Source: Arthrobacter sp. zg-Y1110 (GTDB lineage Bacteria > Actinomycetota > Actinomycetes > Actinomycetales > Micrococcaceae). Taken from it: a stretch of 64,000 nucleotides of DNA. The stretch spans positions 248,001 to 312,000 of the forward strand of contig NZ_CP104273.1 of assembly GCF_025244865.1 (NCBI RefSeq), in the 5' to 3' direction. Numbering within the stretch: position 1 is the stretch's first letter; each line of letters starts with the position of its first letter. Both the position numbers and the translations under genes were made by a program. The notes below the pieces were generated by a model. It did not search any database. It saw only the letters and a list, made by a program, of their open reading frames with translations, and was not told where the DNA came from. Of this stretch, positions 41,181 through 49,327 are shown one piece after another.

Positions 41181-41888
41181 CTACGCGCCGTAGGCGAATT
41201 CGTCCTCGTCGTCGTCGGCCGGGAACTCCAGGTCGTCGACGGTGATCGTTACGGGCTTCGGCTTAGCCTTGGGTTCGGGCTTCGGGTCCTCTTCGAACTC
41301 GTCCGCCTCGGTTTCGTCCTCGGCAGGTGCCGGGACCGGCTTCACGACGCGGCGGGCGGGCCGGGCCTTGCGTGCCACGGGAGCAGGCTCTTCCTCGGCG
41401 GCCTTTTCGGCTTCGGGCTCAGCTGCTTCAGCGGCCGGCTCGGGGACGACGCTCAGCGTCGGGCCGGTGGACAGGTTGCCCCACGGCTCGGCATCCTCAA
41501 CGCCTTCGAAGACGTAGTGCGCGACGGCAACGATGGAAGAGCAGCGCTTGACGGCCTTGGACACCCATTCATCCCAGGCTTCCTTCGGCTGGCCGAAAGG
41601 CATGGGCATCGTGGCGAGCACCGAGCGCAGGGCACCGCGCAGGCGGGTGTTTGCGGCGTCGGCCATGGACGTCGAACCGGTCCATTCGTCCTGTGCGGTG
41701 ACAATGACGTGGCGGAACGTTGCAGCCAGCGCCTTGACGTTCTTGCCGGTGACGGGCTGGCCTGCCTTGTGCAGTTCTTCCAGAGCCATTTCGGCGATGC
41801 CGAAGACACCGATCGCGGTGTAGGAGATCGGGTTCAGCTCACCGTTCTTGGTGTAGGTGTCCCAGGGCTTGCCTTCAATAATTGCCAT
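41181..41888 (-). CDS. Nested in-frame gene: nuclease C-terminal domain alone
   Basis: 235 residues from internal ATG 41888, starting MAIIEGKPWDTYT. GAGGAA lies five bases upstream, and the internal family B promoter predicts an RNA start 39 bases upstream. The product would lack all nuclease motifs and carry only the helical domain and acidic tail, and could act as a free subunit or competitor of the long form. The evidence is positional; the domain is not recognised. Confidence 0.5.
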   Translation of the reverse strand: MAIIEGKPWDTYTKNGELNPISYTAIGVFGIAEMALEELHKAGQPVTGKNVKALAATFRHVIVTAQDEWTGSTSMADAANTRLRGALRSVLATMPMPFGQPKEAWDEWVSKAVKRCSSIVAVAHYVFEGVEDAEPWGNLSTGPTLSVVPEPAAEAAEPEAEKAAEEEPAPVARKARPARRVVKPVPAPAEDETEADEFEEDPKPEPKAKPKPVTITVDDLEFPADDDEDEFAYGA

Positions 41889-43037
41889 GTGTTCCTCTTC
41901 CGAGAGTTCGTCCGGGTTCTGCCCGCTAATCCCTATGTGTGCGGCAGACTCAGCCGCTCTCCCCAGTGCCGCTGCCTCTTCCGGGTGGTCGTCTTCATCC
42001 GGAGGGAAGAACGTGACCGTGTCGCTGGAGTCGTCGTCAAGGCGGTCCGCCACCGCTGCCGGCGCCGGAACAACGAGCCCCGGGCGCAGGGTGGGGATGC
42101 CCAGGTCGGTGGCCGAGGGAATCTGGTCCGCGACCTTCTCCGACACCTTCTTGCCTTCGGCCTTGGCCACCGGGCAGGAGTTCACCAGAGGGCACCAGCC
42201 GCACAGCGCGGAGACCTTCGTGGGGAAGGCCTGGGACTTCATGTAGTTGTTGTGGCGCTTCCAGGAGAGCTGGAAGACCTTCAGCGTCTTATCCATCGCC
42301 CGCTTGGACAGGTCGATGTCGCGGGACTTGCCGAACTTGGTGTAGAGCACCTTGCCGGCCACCGGCATTTCACCGAACTCGATCCGGACGGACTCGCCGT
42401 AGATCCGTACCTGGTCCCCGTGGTCGTCGCCGAAGTAGGTGTTCAGCACCTTGCCGGTCTTGTAGTCCTCGGGGATCAGTCCGGTGACGCCGTCGACCGT
42501 GCCTTCGGAAATGCGGTCGATGAAGCCGACGGTCGGGACGTCGCGGATGACGACGCCGTCGATCTTGTGCTCGCGGCCCTTGACGATGATCGACTTGGGA
42601 TCCTCGATGACGAAGATGCCCTCGTAGGCGGTCATGACCTCGCCGATCCAGCGGGAGCGGGCGATCTTCACTGCGGCGCGGAGAGCATCCGAAGCTCCGG
42701 GGTCGTCCGCCCACATCTTGTCGGCGTACCGGACGGTGATCTTCTCGGCCTCCCGCATGGTCCGCTGGTGTCCGGGAAGGGCGTAAAGGTCCTCCAGGAC
42801 GGCGTGGGCGCTGGTGCCCAGGGGTGCGGGCGCGAAGGGGTCCTCATCGTCGCTGCGCAGCAGGCGTTCGCCCACCCAGCGTGCAGCGCAGGACTGCATC
42901 GACTTGGACGTGGAGGCAGACAGGGCCTTACGGCGCAGCTGGCTGTCGATGAGGCTGTCATCGGTGACGACAAGTTTCTTGCCGTCCCAGGCGACCTTGT
43001 CGCGGAGCAAAGGCGGCTTCAGCGTAATAGTGGTCAT
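41181..43037 (-). CDS. Cas4/RecB-like PD-(D/E)XK nuclease with extra C-terminal domain
   Basis: 618 residues. RecB-type nuclease motifs: an early Cys in MQSCAARW, GTSAHAVLEDL (His), IDRISE (Asp), EDYKTGK (ExK-type), QVRIYGE, and a CGWCPLVNSC cluster that with the first Cys forms the 4Fe-4S site of Cas4/AddB-like enzymes (about residues 70-300). An acidic linker follows, then a separate helical domain and an acidic Pro-rich tail. ATG 43037 is 10 bases after the family A T. A complete family B promoter lies inside the gene (41933-41964), just before an internal ATG with GAGGA. Confidence 0.8.
   Translation of the reverse strand: MTTITLKPPLLRDKVAWDGKKLVVTDDSLIDSQLRRKALSASTSKSMQSCAARWVGERLLRSDDEDPFAPAPLGTSAHAVLEDLYALPGHQRTMREAEKITVRYADKMWADDPGASDALRAAVKIARSRWIGEVMTAYEGIFVIEDPKSIIVKGREHKIDGVVIRDVPTVGFIDRISEGTVDGVTGLIPEDYKTGKVLNTYFGDDHGDQVRIYGESVRIEFGEMPVAGKVLYTKFGKSRDIDLSKRAMDKTLKVFQLSWKRHNNYMKSQAFPTKVSALCGWCPLVNSCPVAKAEGKKVSEKVADQIPSATDLGIPTLRPGLVVPAPAAVADRLDDDSSDTVTFFPPDEDDHPEEAAALGRAAESAAHIGISGQNPDELSEEEHMAIIEGKPWDTYTKNGELNPISYTAIGVFGIAEMALEELHKAGQPVTGKNVKALAATFRHVIVTAQDEWTGSTSMADAANTRLRGALRSVLATMPMPFGQPKEAWDEWVSKAVKRCSSIVAVAHYVFEGVEDAEPWGNLSTGPTLSVVPEPAAEAAEPEAEKAAEEEPAPVARKARPARRVVKPVPAPAEDETEADEFEEDPKPEPKAKPKPVTITVDDLEFPADDDEDEFAYGA
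41933..41964 (-). promoter_or_regulatory. Internal family B promoter
   Basis: GGGGAGAG, 11 bases, GCCGCACACATAG, inside the nuclease coding sequence and in the same orientation. Its eleven-base spacer is nearly identical to that of the flotillin operon promoter. Confidence 0.7.
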
Positions 43038-43040
43038 ATA

Positions 43041-43076
43041 GTTTCTATGCGCCAAGATCGCTGATGGGTGACAACT
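43041..43076 (-). promoter_or_regulatory. Family A promoter for the Cas4-like gene
   Basis: TTGTCAC, CCATCAG, ten bases, CGCATAGAAAC; ATG 10 bases after the T. Shares AGTTGTCACCC with the promoter at 46735. Confidence 0.7.
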
Positions 43077-43520
43077 TTTTGTGCCGACCGGTCCGCCAAC
43101 CGGAACCAACCGGGTGCCGACCAAAGAGTCGGTGAAAAAATCCGCGGAATCTAGGGGCAAAAGAGGGGGCCCCTATATAGAACCAACTTAACCAACCTAT
43201 TAAGAGAGATATATATATAAGGGGGCCCTATGTATGTTCCTTCGCAGCAGATTCCTATATAACCCTTTCTCTCTTATGGAGGCCTCCCCCTCCTGTCGGC
43301 AAGGTTGGTTTAGTCGGCAGAATTTCCAAAAACCCCGGAATCACGCGGCAAAACGGGGTACCGGCACCTCGTTATGGGTCGGTTTATCGGTTGTTTTCGG
43401 TCGCCGGACGGTTGGCAGGACCCCTTCAGGGGGCTGTTTCGGGCCGTTTTCACCCCAAAACGCGCCACCGCGGCACTGAGGGCGCAACGAAACGGTGCTC
43501 TCCTACCCCCCCCTGCGGAT
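43077..43520. other. AT-rich repeat region, candidate replication origin
   Basis: About 440 bases without a convincing gene. Left flank: CCAACCGG at 43096-43103 and 43106-43113, and GTGCCGACC at 43081 and 43115. Centre (43170-43285): AT-rich, with TATATA runs and GGGGGCCC twice. Right flank (43300-43430): GGTTGGTTTAGTCGG and several CGGTT copies, the inverse of the left repeats. It lies between the primase-helicase and a nuclease gene, the usual place for an origin with initiator binding sites. Confidence 0.5.
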
Positions 43521-43523
43521 ACG

Positions 43524-43557
43524 GGAAAGGCCCCGTCCGCATGGACAGGGCCTTTCC
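43524..43557 (-). terminator. Terminator of the primase-helicase gene
   Basis: Fifteen-base inverted repeat with one mismatch (GGAAAGGCCC...), loop GCAT, no strong T-run. Confidence 0.6.
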
Positions 43558-43580
43558 GGGGTTGTGCCGGCAGGCAGCGG

Positions 43581-46500
43581 TTATTCGATTTCCGAGATCT
43601 CCTGGGACTCGTCAATGCGCTTTCCGCCCTGCAGGATCACGTCCACCTCGATGGGCACACCGGAGATACGGCGGTCTCCCACGGGCCTGCGGACCGTTGA
43701 CAGCAGGGTGCCGGAGGAGTTCCTGGACCGGGGAATGTAGCTGGGAGCCAGCTCTTCATCCCACACGGATGCCCACGCCGAGCCGGTTCCCTGGCCGTAG
43801 GGAATCAGTACCGGGTAAGCAGCCTGGGCCTTGGAGAAGGCGGTGTGGACATCGAAGAGGATTACCTTGCGCGGAACTCCGTCGCTGTCATTCGCCGTGA
43901 TGACCGTACCGATCGACATGCCTCCCGGGCGGGGCGTTCCGTCGCTGGATCCGCCCATCCATCCGAGACCGTGGTTGGCCAGGGATTCTCCCCTGTCAGT
44001 TCCTTCGATCGGCGGCCGGTTGGGGTCGTCACCGGAGATGACGTGGGCTGCGCCGGATGCCAGGAGGGCAGACAGTGCGCGCACCAGGGAGATGCCCGGC
44101 GCAGCCTGCTGGTTCTCCGTGTGGGCCTTGTTCACGAGCTGGATGATCTCCCCGCCGAGGCGGTTGACGGAGAACAGGCGGATGAAGTCGGTGCCCATGT
44201 CCAGTTCCTGTGCCAGCTGCTTCAGGATCTCGAAGGTCAGCAGGACGTCGGCGGCCAGGGACGTGGTGCGCTCCAGAGAACCGGAGGCGGCGCCGAGCTT
44301 CTCCATGATGGTGCTTGCCGTGGACTGGACCTGAAGACGCTTCTCTTCAAGGCTCGTCATGTAGTTTTCCCAGCCGCCGAGCGTACCGATGGCAGAGCGG
44401 CGGATGTAGCGCAGCACGTGGGAGGTGAAGCGCGCCTGCACACCGTCGTTGCGGGCCATCTTGTTGATATGGCTGGTCGGGGCCTTGGACGGGTTCAGCT
44501 TGCCCGGGCCGATGAACACCGGGATGAGGCGCTCCTTGGCCGAAGGAGTCGTCAGCTCATTCTCGGCCGTCATGATCAGCTGGGTCATGGGCTTGTTGGT
44601 GCGCTTGGCCGTCATATCCGCGTTCATGCGGCCCTTGCCGGCGTTGTTGAAGATCGCGCGGGTCATATCGGAGAGCTTGGCGTCCTCCTGCTCGGCCTGG
44701 CGCTTCACCGAGGACGGTGCCATGTCGTCGATAACCCAGATCGGGGTGTACGCAAGGGCGTTCTCGATGGCGGCCGCGGTGTCCTTGGCCTGGCCGGGCA
44801 GCTTGTCCTGCCAGTCCGACTTCGTCCGGGCCCAGAAGTACATCATGCACTGGGCGGTCCAGGACTTGCCCTTGCCCTTCGGACCCCACAGGTAGATGGA
44901 GGTGCGCGGGCGCAGGGGAATCGTCGGGCGAAGGGCCACGGCCAGCACGAGCGCAGCGGTGGAGTCCTCGGTCCATGCCTTGTTGGTCACGTAGGCATCC
45001 ACGACGGCCTGGAAGTCCCTGCGGACCATTTCCCGGTACGCTTCGTCGTCGTAGTCCCCGTCCACGAGGTCGCCGACGCCGTAGTGCTGGGCCACCGGAA
45101 CCTTGCGGTCGTCGACGCCGCAGACAGCGGTGCCGTTCAGGTCGGCGTCGCCGATGACCTGGTCGCCGATGAGGTACACGGGGTCTCCGCCTTCAACGGG
45201 AACCCAGCCCATCTGCATCCACTTGGTCTTCAGGACGGTTTCCTCGGAGCGGTGCGCCTTCACTGCCGTGATCCACGCTTCGCCCTTCTGGGCGCGCGGC
45301 GGCCAGTACGGGTGGCGCTGCAGGTCCCACGGGATGACCGCACCCTGGCGGTGCCAGTCGGCCGGCATGTAGCTGAGGATGTGCTCCGGGCCGGTGACGA
45401 TGGCCTTCTGCTCGCTTCCGCCCGGACCTGACCAGGCGACCTCGACCTCAACCTGGGAGTCCTCGACGTCGGTGAGCTGAACATTCGGGTTGAACAGCCC
45501 GGTGCGCAGTTCCTGGTCGGTGGGCTGGCGTACGGACTCCCGGCTCAGGATGCGTCCGCCCAGATCGACGACGGTGCGCCATTCGTAGCGGCCGACGGAA
45601 CCGCCGGGGCCGTCATTGACGGCTACGCACTCTTCAACGGACAGTCCGTTCTTGGATACGCGCCAGTTGCCCGGGCGCTCCTCTTCGCTGCGCGGCGGGG
45701 CAGCGGGCATGTTCGGGGTCAGCTGGGCCACGAGCTGGTCCCAGGTACCGACCTTGGCGAGGTAGTCGTCCACGCCGGCCTTGGCCATTTCACCGTCGTC
45801 GCCGGAGTTGATTTCCGGGTTCAGGAACAGGATCTCGGACATCTTGGACTTCTCGTCCAGCTGCAGGAACAGCTTCTGCGCAGCTGCGTGGACGTGGGGG
45901 TTCACCGACAGGTCGGCGTCGAAGGCGATCCAGCCGATGCGGCCCTTGAGGGCGATTTCGCGCCAGTCCATCGGGTGCTGGTGGGCGTTGTGGATGCCGG
46001 CAATGGAGATGATGAGGATCCGGTCCTCTTCGGGAATCCGGTCCATCAGGGTCCGCAGCGCGGCGACGGGGTCGGCAACACCTGCGGACTTCAGCTCATC
46101 CCAGCTCGCACCGTTGGCGTGCAGGTAGGCGGACAGGGCGGCGTCACCCTTGAGCATGCCTTCGGCAAACATGACGACCGGGGTGGTGTCGATCCAGGCC
46201 ACGGGGGTGGCCGGGTGCAGGTCCAGAGGGGTGACGGCATCCTTGACGAATTCGTACTTCATCGGCTTGCCGGACTTGTTGAAGGACGGGAATTCCGGGC
46301 GCAGCTGGTAGGTGAGCGGAATGAGCTCTTCCTGGCGCCGTTCAGCGATCTGCAGGCTGGCCACGGAGTACCACGGCATCTGCATGGCGTCCTTGCCCGG
46401 TTTGGCCAGACTGGCCTTCCAGCGCCGGCCCTGGTCGGTGGTCGCCTTCACGCCCATGGTCTTGAGTTCTTCGGCGAAGTTGGTGTGGTCGATGCGCTTG

Positions 46501-46730
46501 TAGCCGCGGGCTGCTGCGACCAGCGGGGCGACACCCGAATCGGCAAGCTTCTCGGCTCCGGAGCCGGCAATGTGGGAGTGGTAATCCTCTGCCGTCCAGG
46601 ACGGGAGGTCGGGGAGGCTGAAGCTGACGCCGTTCAGTGACGGGGCCTGCCGGGTTGCTGCGGGAGTCTGGGCGCCGGCGTCCGATGCCGATTCGGAGGT
46701 CGTCAGGCCGGGCTCTGTGTTCTGTTCCAT
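43581..46730 (-). CDS. Replicative primase-helicase (DUF3854/DUF927-like)
   Basis: 1049 residues. N-terminal half with a TOPRIM-like DUF3854 region: FAEGMLKGD near 185-193 (Glu...Lys) and AFDADLS near 268. The C-terminal half is a P-loop ATPase: GPKGKGKS near 612-620, Walker B VIDDM near 665, MTAENE sensor near 720. This architecture is common in plasmid and phage replication proteins that prime and unwind at the origin. ATG 46730 is 11 bases after the family A T; longer in-frame starts would cross the promoter. The adjacent AT-rich region is the probable target. Confidence 0.78.
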   Translation of the reverse strand: MEQNTEPGLTTSESASDAGAQTPAATRQAPSLNGVSFSLPDLPSWTAEDYHSHIAGSGAEKLADSGVAPLVAAARGYKRIDHTNFAEELKTMGVKATTDQGRRWKASLAKPGKDAMQMPWYSVASLQIAERRQEELIPLTYQLRPEFPSFNKSGKPMKYEFVKDAVTPLDLHPATPVAWIDTTPVVMFAEGMLKGDAALSAYLHANGASWDELKSAGVADPVAALRTLMDRIPEEDRILIISIAGIHNAHQHPMDWREIALKGRIGWIAFDADLSVNPHVHAAAQKLFLQLDEKSKMSEILFLNPEINSGDDGEMAKAGVDDYLAKVGTWDQLVAQLTPNMPAAPPRSEEERPGNWRVSKNGLSVEECVAVNDGPGGSVGRYEWRTVVDLGGRILSRESVRQPTDQELRTGLFNPNVQLTDVEDSQVEVEVAWSGPGGSEQKAIVTGPEHILSYMPADWHRQGAVIPWDLQRHPYWPPRAQKGEAWITAVKAHRSEETVLKTKWMQMGWVPVEGGDPVYLIGDQVIGDADLNGTAVCGVDDRKVPVAQHYGVGDLVDGDYDDEAYREMVRRDFQAVVDAYVTNKAWTEDSTAALVLAVALRPTIPLRPRTSIYLWGPKGKGKSWTAQCMMYFWARTKSDWQDKLPGQAKDTAAAIENALAYTPIWVIDDMAPSSVKRQAEQEDAKLSDMTRAIFNNAGKGRMNADMTAKRTNKPMTQLIMTAENELTTPSAKERLIPVFIGPGKLNPSKAPTSHINKMARNDGVQARFTSHVLRYIRRSAIGTLGGWENYMTSLEEKRLQVQSTASTIMEKLGAASGSLERTTSLAADVLLTFEILKQLAQELDMGTDFIRLFSVNRLGGEIIQLVNKAHTENQQAAPGISLVRALSALLASGAAHVISGDDPNRPPIEGTDRGESLANHGLGWMGGSSDGTPRPGGMSIGTVITANDSDGVPRKVILFDVHTAFSKAQAAYPVLIPYGQGTGSAWASVWDEELAPSYIPRSRNSSGTLLSTVRRPVGDRRISGVPIEVDVILQGGKRIDESQEISEIE

Positions 46731-46734
46731 ATAT

Positions 46735-46770
46735 GTTTCTATGCGCCCCGGGACCTGACGGGTGACAACT
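46735..46770 (-). promoter_or_regulatory. Family A promoter for the primase-helicase
   Basis: TTGTCAC, CCGTCAG, ten bases, CGCATAGAAAC; ATG 11 bases after the T. Confidence 0.75.
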
Positions 46771-46840
46771 ATCGGCCCGAAGTGCACTCGGCTGCCCCTG
46801 CGGGTCGGTTCAGTCGGCAGAGTCGGCGTCTGCGGCACGG

Positions 46841-46874
46841 AAAAGGGGGCCGGACCTCCGCCCTGACCCCCTTC
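46841..46874 (-). terminator. Terminator of the sigma-factor operon
   Basis: AAGGGGG pairs with CCCCCTT around a GC-rich loop, then TTTTCC on the minus strand. Confidence 0.65.
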
Positions 46875-46889
46875 CGTTACTGCCCGTGC

Positions 46890-47726
46890 CTAGACGTCGG
46901 AACCGCTGATGTCGAACTCCTCCTGGGCGACGGTGACCGCGTACTCCTTGATCTTGCGGATGTACGAACGGGCCGTGGAGCGGGAGACGCCCATGGCGTC
47001 GGCGATCTCCTCGACGCTGGAGATGCGGGGCGGGTATTCGGTGCCGTACAGGCCGCCCAGCCACAGTTCCGCGGCGGTGCCCAGGCGCTTGTTGTGCTCC
47101 ATCGTGCGCTGGACGAGCATCTTGATGAAGCGCGGCCCCTCCACCGGATGCAGGACGAACTCGGTGTCGATCGGCTCGGCACGGTCGTGGTCGTCGACGT
47201 CCGCGCAGGCACGGTAGGTCCGCAGATCCTCGACTGTGGCGATGACACCCTGCTTCACGGCATTGGACCGGGTCCGGCGCATCTTGTCGTTGTGGCTTTC
47301 CACGACTTCGCGGTCGGAGGGCTCCCTGCGCATTTCCATCCGCATCGAGTCACGGGTCTGGTTCAGCAGCCGCACCCGGCGAAGGGCCGAGGTCATCTCG
47401 GCTGCCGGCGCCATTTCCCGGTCAAGGTAGTTGCGTACGACCTGGCGGGAGCGCAGCTTGAGCATTGCCTCCCAGACTTCGACACGCTGCAGCTCGTCGT
47501 CGTCTTCAAGGTGCTCCATGAGCATCTTGTAGGCTTCCTCGGCAACCATGGAGGTGAAGTCGTCGCCGTGCACGTCAACGGAAACACCGAAATTACGGCA
47601 CAGGGACCAGGCGATCTGTTTGAAAAGGCCCCAGCGTTCGGAAATGAATGTATTTATCAGACCGGGCTGTGCCCTTTTGTCGGCAGCAGCGATGCCACGG
47701 ATAACGTCCCGTGTGTTTTCAGTCAA
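46890..47726 (-). CDS. Sigma-70-like factor
   Basis: 278 residues. Region 2-like helices (about 20-100), a region 3-like segment with PSDREVVES near 140, and region 4 with a clear helix-turn-helix near 240-266 (SSVEEIADAMGVSRSTARSY). This resembles phage- or plasmid-encoded sigma factors of the Group 3/4 type. TTG 47726 follows AGGAG with eight-base spacing and overlaps the previous stop by eight bases; ATG alternatives lie far upstream in the neighbouring gene. It is the best candidate for reading family A, B or C promoters, though which one is unknown. Confidence 0.72.
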   Translation of the reverse strand: MTENTRDVIRGIAAADKRAQPGLINTFISERWGLFKQIAWSLCRNFGVSVDVHGDDFTSMVAEEAYKMLMEHLEDDDELQRVEVWEAMLKLRSRQVVRNYLDREMAPAAEMTSALRRVRLLNQTRDSMRMEMRREPSDREVVESHNDKMRRTRSNAVKQGVIATVEDLRTYRACADVDDHDRAEPIDTEFVLHPVEGPRFIKMLVQRTMEHNKRLGTAAELWLGGLYGTEYPPRISSVEEIADAMGVSRSTARSYIRKIKEYAVTVAQEEFDISGSDV

Positions 47727-48222
47727 CGCTGCAGCTCCTAGTGTGGGGGAATCCGCTCCATGGCGGGTCTTTCTTTGGCTCGAGTGCATCAAGCCAGGCC
47801 GTATAACGGCGTCCGCCGGCGCGGGGATCCAGCAGCCAGCCGACATTTACGAGACGACGGTCAAGTTTAGCCCCTGTAACCGACAAAACGTGATCTACCA
47901 CGGCCTCTGCCTTTCCTTTTCCCCAGCCGGGCTGATAACGCAGGAGCATTCCGAGCCGGATACGAAGCAAAGGGCGGTATTCCTTGGTGCCTGCAGCCCT
48001 GAGGACATCTGCCACCGTGGCCGGTTCCGGCTGTGCGGGCATGACCGGCAGGACCTGGCCCTGCAGGACCTTGGCCATCTCCGCCTCGAAGAGCTCAGGG
48101 ACGATTTTCCCGCTCTCCGGATCAGTGATCTTCACCCTCGCCAGCCACCCCGCCCGGCAGCGTGCTGCTGCCCGGGCGGCGGCATTGAGCCCGGCCTGGG
48201 TATCCACCGCGGCCCCGGTCAC
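47719..48222 (-). CDS. mIHF-like DNA-binding protein
   Basis: 167 residues. The C-terminal part (about 85-150: LLRYQPGWGKGKAEAVVD, then RRLVNVGWLLD) resembles the helix-hairpin core of actinobacterial integration host factor (PGVGKxxA, RRxxGLG). The N-terminal helix AARAAARCRAGWLARVK also fits. mIHF bends DNA and shapes nucleoids or origins. GTG 48222 overlaps the upstream stop (GTGA). In one operon with the sigma-like factor. Confidence 0.55.
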   Translation of the reverse strand: MTGAAVDTQAGLNAAARAAARCRAGWLARVKITDPESGKIVPELFEAEMAKVLQGQVLPVMPAQPEPATVADVLRAAGTKEYRPLLRIRLGMLLRYQPGWGKGKAEAVVDHVLSVTGAKLDRRLVNVGWLLDPRAGGRRYTAWLDALEPKKDPPWSGFPHTRSCSVD

Positions 48223-49238
48223 TGGCCCCGGCCCCTGCTGAAGTCCATGGTCTCGGGCATCAAAACCGTTGCACGGGCCATGGCGTCGGGGCTGACCGTC
48301 ATGGCCGCCTCTGCCCGGTTGATGGAGAGCCGGTCCTTGGGGTAGACCTTCCGGTACTCGGACACGATCCTGGCCAGGTCCCGGTTCCCGTCGGGCAGGT
48401 TCCTTGCGATCTCCCTGATCTTCGGCCCGATGTGCGGATCGCCGATCTTGCGGCGGATCTGGGTTTCGGCGTCACGGCGCAGGTGCTTGGACATGTACTT
48501 GAGCGGATCGACCCGCAGGAAGCATTCGGGCGCCAGGCACAGCTCAATGAGCCGGAAGACCGAGCCGGGCTTCTTATCGTCCCCGAACATCATGAAGTCC
48601 TGGATTTCGTCGATGCTGATCTCATCGAGCATCGGCTGGAAGGCTCCGGAGGTTTCGGCGATCTCGTGGCTGACATAGGCGTGGGCCTTGTACAGCTCCT
48701 TGCGCAGTTTCGGCTCCAGGCTCTGGAGTACTTCCCACAGTGCTTCCTTGCCGGCAGACGCAATGGCTTCCAGGGACCTGATGACCTGGGCCCGGGGCGC
48801 TGTGCCGACGAAGACCATGGCGGAGAGCGAGGGAACGTCCTTGACCATGGCCACAGGGCTCCCACCGGCACGGCAGACGACCCTGGACTGGCCGGCCATC
48901 GTGTGTCCCATGCCGCGGGAGCGGTAGGTGACCGGAAGTCCGGACTCGGTGACCAGGACGACCATGGGCGTATCCCAGTCGTTGCGGATCGGCATCAGCA
49001 GTGATTCACCGGTGCCGAAGGCCTTGTCTTTGCGGCCGACGTTGATGAGGGGGCGCAGCCACGTCCATGCCGGAAGGGCAGCAACGCCGGCGCGGTCGGG
49101 AATGGATTCACGGTGGGCGAGCAGCTCCTCGGCTGCCCGCCCGTGCATGACTGCCTGAAGGCGGTCACACAGGATGTCGAGGTTGGGATGCCTGTCGCAG
49201 GCTTCCTCAACTTCGATGATTTCGGCACTCAGGCCCAT
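48219..49238 (-). CDS. Hypothetical protein, first gene of sigma operon
   Basis: 339 residues, soluble. The middle (about 60-190) is strand-rich, the C-terminal half helical and basic (KYMSKHLRRDAETQIRRK). No motif recognised. AGGAAA precedes ATG 49238. Coupled by GTGA to the mIHF-like gene, so it may be part of a replication or regulatory module. Confidence 0.65.
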   Translation of the reverse strand: MGLSAEIIEVEEACDRHPNLDILCDRLQAVMHGRAAEELLAHRESIPDRAGVAALPAWTWLRPLINVGRKDKAFGTGESLLMPIRNDWDTPMVVLVTESGLPVTYRSRGMGHTMAGQSRVVCRAGGSPVAMVKDVPSLSAMVFVGTAPRAQVIRSLEAIASAGKEALWEVLQSLEPKLRKELYKAHAYVSHEIAETSGAFQPMLDEISIDEIQDFMMFGDDKKPGSVFRLIELCLAPECFLRVDPLKYMSKHLRRDAETQIRRKIGDPHIGPKIREIARNLPDGNRDLARIVSEYRKVYPKDRLSINRAEAAMTVSPDAMARATVLMPETMDFSRGRGQ

Positions 49239-49327
49239 CAGTTTCCTGTCTGGTGGTTCATTGGTACGTGGGGGTGCTACTGCTTCTACTGCCGATGACG
49301 GCTAACTGATGCTGCTGCCGGTTACCG

